Origin: Meandrina meandrites | Taxonomy: Eukaryota; Cnidaria; Anthozoa; Scleractinia; Meandrinidae | Assembly: GCA_963693305.1 (NCBI GenBank) | Contig: OY855906.1 | Coordinates: forward strand, 12,609,602-12,673,601 | Length of the DNA stretch: 64,000 nt | Reading direction: 5' to 3' | Part shown: positions 58,300-64,000 of the stretch, piece by piece | How positions within the stretch are numbered: position 1 is the first letter of the stretch | Layout: each line of letters opens with the position of its first letter | Notes under the pieces: model-generated | Told to the model about the DNA's origin: nothing | What the model saw: only the letters and a program-made list of their open reading frames with translations | The model's database searches: none | Program-made: the position numbers and the translations under genes

Positions 58300-60427
58300 G
58301 AGGAAATTTTTATAACCTAATCAAAAGCCTCTACTACAATTCTACTGGTTCTATAAGGATTGGTATAACCAAACGCGACCTTTTCAATACACAAGAGGTG
58401 TACGCCAAGGCTGCATTCTGAGTCCACTTCTGTTTGACCTATACATTAACGACTTACCTTTCTCTTTCGACAATATTCTATCTGATCCATTTGTTTTACC
58501 CAATGGAACCAAATTAAACTCTATTTTGTATGCAGATGACTTGATTATACTATCACCATCAAAAACAGGGCTGCAAAATTGTCTCAATGCATTAGCCCAG
58601 TACTGTACATCGTGGATGTTACAGATCAATCCTAAGAAAACTAAAATAATGGTTTTTAACGCGCGAAAAAATATGAATGTAACTTTTATATTGACAAAGA
58701 AAAGATTGACACTGTTCAGAATTATACTTATCTAGGAACGCGAATTTCTTCATCTGGAAATTTCACACTGTCGCTGGATCACTTGAGAGAAAAGGCTCTT
58801 CATGCTCTCTTTGCTTTAAGACGGCACGTTGACTTTAGCAGTTTAAAACCCTCTCTTGCTTGGAAAATTTTTGACACGATGATTTCACCCATTTTGACTT
58901 ATAATAGCGAAGCCTGGGATGTCTTTGCTAAATCAGATTTCAAGTCTTAGGACACTTCACCAATTGAAAAAAGTCACTTACAATTTTGCAAACGCTACTT
59001 ACAAGTTAATAACAAGGCATCTAATATTTCATGCCGGGCTGAAATGGGTCGATTCCCTTTAACCTTTGATATAAATAAACGAATTCTTAAGTACATAAGT
59101 TATCTTCAAAATAAAGATCAAAACTCCCTCGTCGTGCAATCACTGATAATGTCAATAGATCTGCACTGTAATGGTAAAAATAGTTTCTATTCCAATCTAA
59201 TAAAGATGCTCAATTATTATGACATTTCCTTTAACTTTAATCATGACACTTTAGATGACACTAAGATAGCGTACCTTGTAGATCAAATGAAAAAGAAATA
59301 TGTCGCTTATTGGAAACATTCCCTTTGTAATTCTCAAAAACTAGAATTTTATAATACTTTTAAAGACAGTTTTTCACCTTCGCCCTATTTAGATTTGACT
59401 AGAAAAAAATCCTAATCGAAAAACGCTTGTGAAACTCCGAATAAGTAATCACAAACTCCTGATTGAAACCCGGGGGGGGGGGGGGGGGGGGTACTCCCTA
59501 TAATGGCCTATACGGGGAGGCTCCGCCCGAAAGGGGTACCTTTTTCAGTCTTCAGGTATATAAAAGGGTAGGGATTTCACAAGTTTAGGTATATGAAAGG
59601 GTAGGAAAATCTTCGTTCGGGTTTTAAAAAGGGCCTTGAATTAAAACAGATCAAGCAGACGCAACTTATGACTGTTTCATTTTAATTTATTACGCGCTAC
59701 GTGAAAAAAATGACAAGAAGACTTCCTGTTTTAACGATTTATTCATAAGGCGGGCCAGTGAGAGTGGTTACAAATTAAACTACAGTAGTTAGGTTCGAAT
59801 TACATTCAGTCGGAATAAAGTTCATTCCAGGCGTTTAGAAAAAGGAAAACAGTCTTCTTAAGAAGGTATATGAAAGGGGTGCCTTTTTCCAATAAAAGGT
59901 ATACGAAAGGGGTGCCTTTTTTGAAAAAAATGGTATATAAAAGGGTAAGGGGTTGGACCTCGGGGCGGAGCCTCCCCGTATAAAACTTTTTTAAGTACCC
60001 CCCCGGGGATTGAAACAGGAAGATATAACAATATCCCCAGAAGTGACAGACTTTGTACTATTTGTGGGCATAATGTTGAAGATGAAACCCATTTTCTATT
60101 TCTTTGTCCAAGATATTCATCACTTAGAGACAACTTTTTCAGTAAAATAGATCATATAATTTCGAATGCCAAGCAGTTATCAATTTCAACCTTGATTGTG
60201 CAATTAATGAACTCCATTGACTATTATATTAATATGCAATTAGTGCAGTTTATATCGTCCTGTTTTGAAATGAGAGACAAATTATTATCAAATTCTTGAT
60301 CACTGATTATTTGATTAGATTTGTTTAATAACTTTTTATTGTAATTATTGTTATTATAAACAGAATTATACTTCCTTCGGCTTTTACAATGCTGTAATGT
60401 TTTATGGTCATGCAAATAAAGCGCAAG

Positions 60428-60428
<1 letters not shown>
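58300..60428 (+). mobile_element. 5'-truncated LINE, interrupted by a hAT-like element
   Basis: From about 58380 the DNA encodes a non-LTR reverse transcriptase: TRGVRQGCILSPLLFDLYIN, then the catalytic YADD (SILYADDLIILSPSKTGLQN), QINPKKTKIMVFN, and a C-terminal region. Frame breaks occur near 58735 and at a stop near 58948. The segment ends in LRISNHKLLIET at 59469 and resumes at 60017 with GRYNNIPRSDRLCTICGHNV and ETHFLFLCPRY, the Cys/His zinc-binding C-terminus. A GTT/GGT microsatellite tail follows (60429-60466). The N-terminal part and the endonuclease are absent, so it is inactive. Confidence 0.88.
59470..60007. mobile_element. hAT-like non-autonomous element in the LINE
   Basis: The ends are CCGGGGG...GTACTCCCT at the left and AAGTACCCCCCCGGGG at the right. 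Sub-terminal CGGGGAGGCTCCGCC faces GGCGGAGCCTCCCCG. GATTGAAAC flanks both sides (59461-59469, 60008-60016); 8 of these 9 bases is the target duplication expected for hAT. Internal GGTATATAAAAGGGTAGGG-type repeats occur near both ends. 538 bp and no transposase. Confidence 0.8.
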
Positions 60429-60458
<30 letters not shown>

Positions 60459-60470
60459 GGTGGTGGTGAG
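60429..60470 (+). repeat. (GTT)n(GGT)n microsatellite
   Basis: About 40 bases of GTT then GGT repeats directly after the LINE 3' end, probably seeded by its tail. Confidence 0.9.
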
Positions 60471-60616
60471 CTCAGCTGTTTCCCCTAACGTCCCAACAAT
60501 ATGTACCTAAGACTGATTGCATTTGGTGGCACAAAGTCCATTTGGTAAAAAAATTGGGCGATGATTTCACGACAGAATTAACTCTAGGACAATGCTTGAA
60601 ATAGTCCCGTTCTGGC

Positions 60617-60660
60617 CCTCTCTCTGTCACGCAACACTACGTGACAGAGACAGAGAGAGG
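60617..60660. promoter_or_regulatory. Hairpin upstream of the acetyltransferase gene
   Basis: CCTCTCTCTGTCACG and CGTGACAGAGACAGAGAGAG G form arms with a 6-base bulge around CAACACTA. It sits about 100 bp before the start codon, in the likely promoter or 5' UTR. The role is unknown. Confidence 0.5.
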
Positions 60661-60762
60661 GGCGCACAGAAGAGGAAAAGGAACAGTCGACACTTCCGCT
60701 TCCGGTCCAATACCGAGAAATTCAGACGTGATGTGGAACATGGTCGAAATAGATGAGAGGCA

Positions 60763-61812
60763 ATGCACTCAACATTGGGCATAGTACGTCGTCTTTCTAT
60801 GTTGCTCCTAAAGTCACTTCGAATGACAAATACATCGTTGGCGAAAAGTAGCTCTATAACAACTCGGAGGGTGCATCAATCACGGATGAACCGTGACATC
60901 ACTTTTCGTCTCGCTCGATCGAACGACTTCGATGAAATTCTGAAAGTGTCAGAAGGAATCTACAATGGGGACGACTATGTTCCTGCGAAATTCCACACTT
61001 GGATGAAGATGCAAGATTTAGCCGTAATGCTTTCTTATTCAGGCGAGAAACCTGTGGGATTACTTGTTTGTTCTGTTGTCGACGAAGGAAGAACATTTGT
61101 CAGTCGCGCGGCGCGTGTTGTGCCTGAGTTTCGCGGTCAAGGGGTTCATAAAATGCAAGGAAAAGCGATAGACGAGTTCGTGCGGAAAACATTTCCAAAC
61201 GTTTGGCGGAAACGACTAACAAAGCAGGACGAGAATTTTCCCTTTGGAAGGAAGCTTCTACAACAAGAAATTTTGAGCTGTTACGTTGAAAATGCGAGTC
61301 TACGATCACATCAAATTCTCACTGGGAGAAGTTCAGTGGAAATCCTTTCTTGCACCAAGGAGTACCTATACGATGTTATATTCGCTCGCCCTGTATCACA
61401 GAAGTTGTTCCCAGACAACGTTATTATCTTGGATTGGTTTCCTATCGAACCTATCCAATCAAATATAGATTATCTTATGCAAGAACTTGACTTGTATTTC
61501 GCTGTAGAGAAGTGTACCAGTGGTATAACTCCTAGCTCGGTCAGCTTTGGTGTTCTTTCGCCGACAGTTTCAAATCGTGTACATTGGCGTGTTACAGTTT
61601 ACTGCCGTGAAAAAGATCTGTATGAAGCTCATATTGTACACCAATTCAAAAGAGCCTGTAAAGTTGTCAAAGATGCTTTTATTTTCTCCTGTTATCAAGA
61701 CACAAAGTTTACAAACTGGGGAAGGAAAGTGTTAAAAGAACAGCTACAGTTGGCATTAGACGAGGAGAGATGCAAGAAAACGATGAACCTTTACGAAATA
61801 AATTTTTCCTAG
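60763..61812 (+). CDS. GNAT acetyltransferase, NAT16 / histidine-acetyltransferase-like
   Basis: Single exon, 349 residues. The GNAT domain starts at about residue 44 (DITFRLARSNDFDEILKVSE, then GIYNGDDYVPAKFHTW), and the acetyl-CoA loop is VVPEFRGQGVHKMQ with R124-G-Q-G127. The opening and the long C-terminal half match the NAT16 / histidine N-acetyltransferase group, which in fish makes N-acetylhistidine; the substrate here is not proven. The first ATG adds 41 residues that are basic, Ser/Thr-rich and free of acidic residues, like a mitochondrial presequence. If translation instead starts at M42 (60886) the protein begins right at the domain. A decayed copy lies at 62290-62400. It stands between two GPCR genes of opposite strand. 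Confidence 0.85.
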   Translation: MHSTLGIVRRLSMLLLKSLRMTNTSLAKSSSITTRRVHQSRMNRDITFRLARSNDFDEILKVSEGIYNGDDYVPAKFHTWMKMQDLAVMLSYSGEKPVGLLVCSVVDEGRTFVSRAARVVPEFRGQGVHKMQGKAIDEFVRKTFPNVWRKRLTKQDENFPFGRKLLQQEILSCYVENASLRSHQILTGRSSVEILSCTKEYLYDVIFARPVSQKLFPDNVIILDWFPIEPIQSNIDYLMQELDLYFAVEKCTSGITPSSVSFGVLSPTVSNRVHWRVTVYCREKDLYEAHIVHQFKRACKVVKDAFIFSCYQDTKFTNWGRKVLKEQLQLALDEERCKKTMNLYEINFS

Positions 61813-62289
61813 TGCCGGCTCTAGAAAATGGAGTTGAGCTTTATTTGCATAGATTTGGGTACACTTGTATGGTCAAAGGTTAAAACAAGTGTGGGAATTC
61901 TGTCTGAACTCTGCCACTATTACTTTAACACAAGAACCTTGCTGGGCCTTTATGCTCCATTATAGCCTTTTTTAGCATACTAAATAACAGCTTCGATTAA
62001 TACTTATCAAACTGCTTTGCAACATCTTTCCGTGAAAGAAAGCTATCAGAATTATTACTCTTCGTTGCTTCGTTTACCACTGAAGAATTGAATGCCACGA
62101 TTTTATGACTTTTATGATTTTAAGAGAGCTGTCAAAACTTTTTACCCGGTCCAATACTTTTAAAAAAGTATTGGATCAGCAATAAAGCATTCTGACTTAC
62201 TGACTTAACTTATTGGCCCTCTCTTTAACTATCTCCAGTGTTCTGAAGTGATGTGAAAAGTTGGCCACTGTGCACATAACAATTTCACG

Positions 62290-62400
62290 TAATGCTTTCT
62301 TATTCCGGCCAGAAACCTGTGAGATTTAACAAGGAAGGAAGAACATTTGTCAGTCGCGTGAGGCGTGTTACACGGAGCTTCGCAGTCAAGGCGTTCATAA
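62290..62400 (+). pseudogene. Decayed fragment of the acetyltransferase gene
   Basis: TAATGCTTTCTTATTCCGGC C-AGAAACCTGTG, then GAAGGAAGAACATTTGTCAG TCGCG, then TTCGCAGTCAAGGCGTTCAT AA match 61027-61150 of the intact gene with small deletions (about 15 bases lost after CCTGTG) and point changes. Same orientation. No open frame remains. It indicates that the duplication unit of the receptor once included the acetyltransferase. Confidence 0.8.
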
Positions 62401-62646
62401 ATAGCCGCGACCGTCGGCCGATATATTGACCGACATATCATATCGCACGAGACTACCTTTAGTAAACATGATCCGCAACTGTTGGATGTTAAGATTAATT
62501 TTTTTAGCAATCCCAAGCTAACGAGAATGTGAAAAGGCGCGCGTTCGTTGCATTTGGATAGCGCGGGGGACCGGTGTGGCCCCGAACGTAACCTCAAGCG
62601 CATGCGTGGTCAACACACAGTCAGATCTGATCTCTCTACCAATAGT

Positions 62647-63705
62647 TCAGTTCGGTAATGCAATGGTCTCCCGCGCTGTCAATGACTCAGCATTAGTAGA
62701 AGCTGGAGATATCTCACCTCGTTTACAGGGGACTGAGCAGTGAAATCTCTTCCATAGTTCCTTGGCGCCTTGACGAAAACTTTCGCTGAAGGAGAAGTAT
62801 ATGCACGGGTTAAAAGCGGAATTACTGAACCCCAAGAACTTTGTGGCAAAGTTTAGCTGGAAACCGTGGCAGACTGGGGTGGACTTGGTAGTATAACAGT
62901 AAATTGTGCAGATCCAATACGGAAGCCAACAAAGTGCAAATGCCAAAACAATCGTGATCAACATGACAGTTACCTTTCTGTTCATCTTCTCCTCCCGCTG
63001 ATGTGATTGCATCGTTTGGTTCACGACTGGTTTCTTTAACCAAAGTTTCACACCCAAGGCAGTGTACAGAATAGTCATTACAGCTAAGGGCATTGCTACA
63101 AAAGCTACAAAGTTGACAATTAAGTACACATGTTTGCCGTCAAATTCTGGGTAACAGATTCTCGCGCCGTTCTCGACCTTGATTCCGTAAGCTGCAAAAA
63201 GCGGCAGGGTGGACAAAAACGCACTCAGCCATACTGAAGCAATAATGATATTTGCGGCGCGTCGAGTGATTACTTTCTTGTAAGGGAAAAATACAAGAAG
63301 AAAGCGGTCGATAGCAATGGCGGATAGGCTGCCTGTTGAAACATTCACCGCCTGGAAACAGAAAAAAGTGTAAAATTTGCAGAGCGCGAGTCCAAGTGAA
63401 CCAGAAACTAGCCATGTAGGCCCCACGAAAACAGTCTTCATTTCTACTGGCATGTTGAAAACGGTGACCAATAGATCAGCGACCGCCATGTTTACCAAAA
63501 AATAACTGCTCGCAGCCTTCATTCTGTTGTTAACGTTGTTGTTGTTTTTAAAAATCGCATGGACTGCAATTACCAGAGTGTTGCCTACGAGAGAGATTCC
63601 AAATACGACAAGATAAGCAGTCAGTTTAAGTTGCCAAAAGGCCTTGAAATGGAAATCAGAATTTTCACTGCTTCGATTGGCAATGCCGCCTGTGTTGAAA
63701 GCCAT
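62647..63705 (-). CDS. Class A GPCR 2, paralog of GPCR 1
   Basis: Single exon, 352 residues, near-identical to the receptor at 54941-55987 through all seven helices. Same marks, shifted by one residue: GN in TM1, MAVAD, DRF at 133-135, CWLP, NPCIY. Differences cluster in the N-terminus (MAFNTGGIANRSSENSDFHF), the TM2-loop (VEMKTVFVG for VELRAVFMG), the ligand-facing TM3 start (YTFFCFQAV for YSFCWFQAV) and the C-terminus, which is four residues longer. Changes facing the outside could alter ligand preference. The 5' flank up to the window end also matches the upstream region of GPCR 1. Confidence 0.92.
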   Translation of the reverse strand: MAFNTGGIANRSSENSDFHFKAFWQLKLTAYLVVFGISLVGNTLVIAVHAIFKNNNNVNNRMKAASSYFLVNMAVADLLVTVFNMPVEMKTVFVGPTWLVSGSLGLALCKFYTFFCFQAVNVSTGSLSAIAIDRFLLVFFPYKKVITRRAANIIIASVWLSAFLSTLPLFAAYGIKVENGARICYPEFDGKHVYLIVNFVAFVAMPLAVMTILYTALGVKLWLKKPVVNQTMQSHQREEKMNRKVTVMLITIVLAFALCWLPYWICTIYCYTTKSTPVCHGFQLNFATKFLGFSNSAFNPCIYFSFSESFRQGAKELWKRFHCSVPCKRGEISPASTNAESLTARETIALPN

Positions 63706-64000
63706 GTAGTATCCTGTTTTTAAAAAGAAAAGGCAGGGGAAACAGCAAATTCAGTGGGCGTGTGTTGATTTCCTTCTGCTTTTTGAATGACTGACTTACT
63801 TATCGGTACACAACCTCATAAAGATCTGATAATCGCGAACGGCACATGTTGAATTTTGTTTATTTATTTTCTTTTGACAAGTTTTAATTATTCAGATAGC
63901 AGTTTTTCTAAGACCTTATCAACTGAATTTATTTTAGCTTAATTAAATACGATGTGTGTGTTATGTAAGTCAAGAGGTTTCAAGATAGGAAGCGTGAAAT

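Noticed and set aside
1..64000. CRISPR array, operon or prokaryotic content
   Set aside because: Introns, SINEs, LINEs and metazoan gene families throughout; no spacer-repeat pattern.

Overview
The window reads as a piece of animal nuclear genome. Genes have GT-AG introns and long AT-rich non-coding stretches, introns and intergenic DNA are full of small inverted-repeat transposons, and there are LINE, SINE and Penelope-like retroelement pieces. The gene content (single-exon rhodopsin-type receptors in tandem, an adrenodoxin, a DPY19L3-type C-mannosyltransferase, a histidine-acetyltransferase-like GNAT) and the repeat style suggest a cnidarian, most likely an anthozoan such as a stony coral. 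That placement is inference from composition and family impressions, not a database result.

Layout. 1-10085 (minus): 5' part of a spliced gene I do not recognise, running off the left edge. 12131-18601 (minus): five-exon single-pass membrane glycoprotein resembling GINM1. 20814-32983 (plus): four-exon mitochondrial [2Fe-2S] ferredoxin of the FDX1/adrenodoxin type. Its second intron holds a large foldback element that was itself hit by a Penelope-like retroelement carrying an inverted partial copy of itself. 35144-38115 (minus): six-exon secreted or membrane protein with at least ten tryptophan-rich 11-residue repeats, which I cannot assign to a known family. 41222-53858 (plus): complete 15-exon DPY19L3-like gene. 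54941-55987 and 62647-63705 (both minus): two near-identical single-exon class A GPCR genes from a recent duplication. Between them lie a 5'-truncated LINE split by a hAT-like element, an intact GNAT acetyltransferase gene (60763-61812, plus) and a short decayed copy of the same acetyltransferase at about 62290-62400.

GINM1-like and FDX1 are head to head, as are the Trp-repeat gene and DPY19L3-like. FDX1 and the Trp-repeat gene converge. Introns make up most of each spliced gene and act as landing sites for miniature inverted-repeat elements (MITEs). I count more than fifteen separate inverted-repeat elements, several with clear target-site duplications.

The most novel protein is the Trp-hendecad protein. 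The most striking DNA structures are the nested foldback plus Penelope composite, two short perfect-arm hairpins each flanked by 9-bp direct repeats, and a LINE whose reading frame is restored exactly if the inserted hAT-like element is removed. All exon boundaries were worked out by hand from splice consensus, frame continuity and family length; no transcript data were available.
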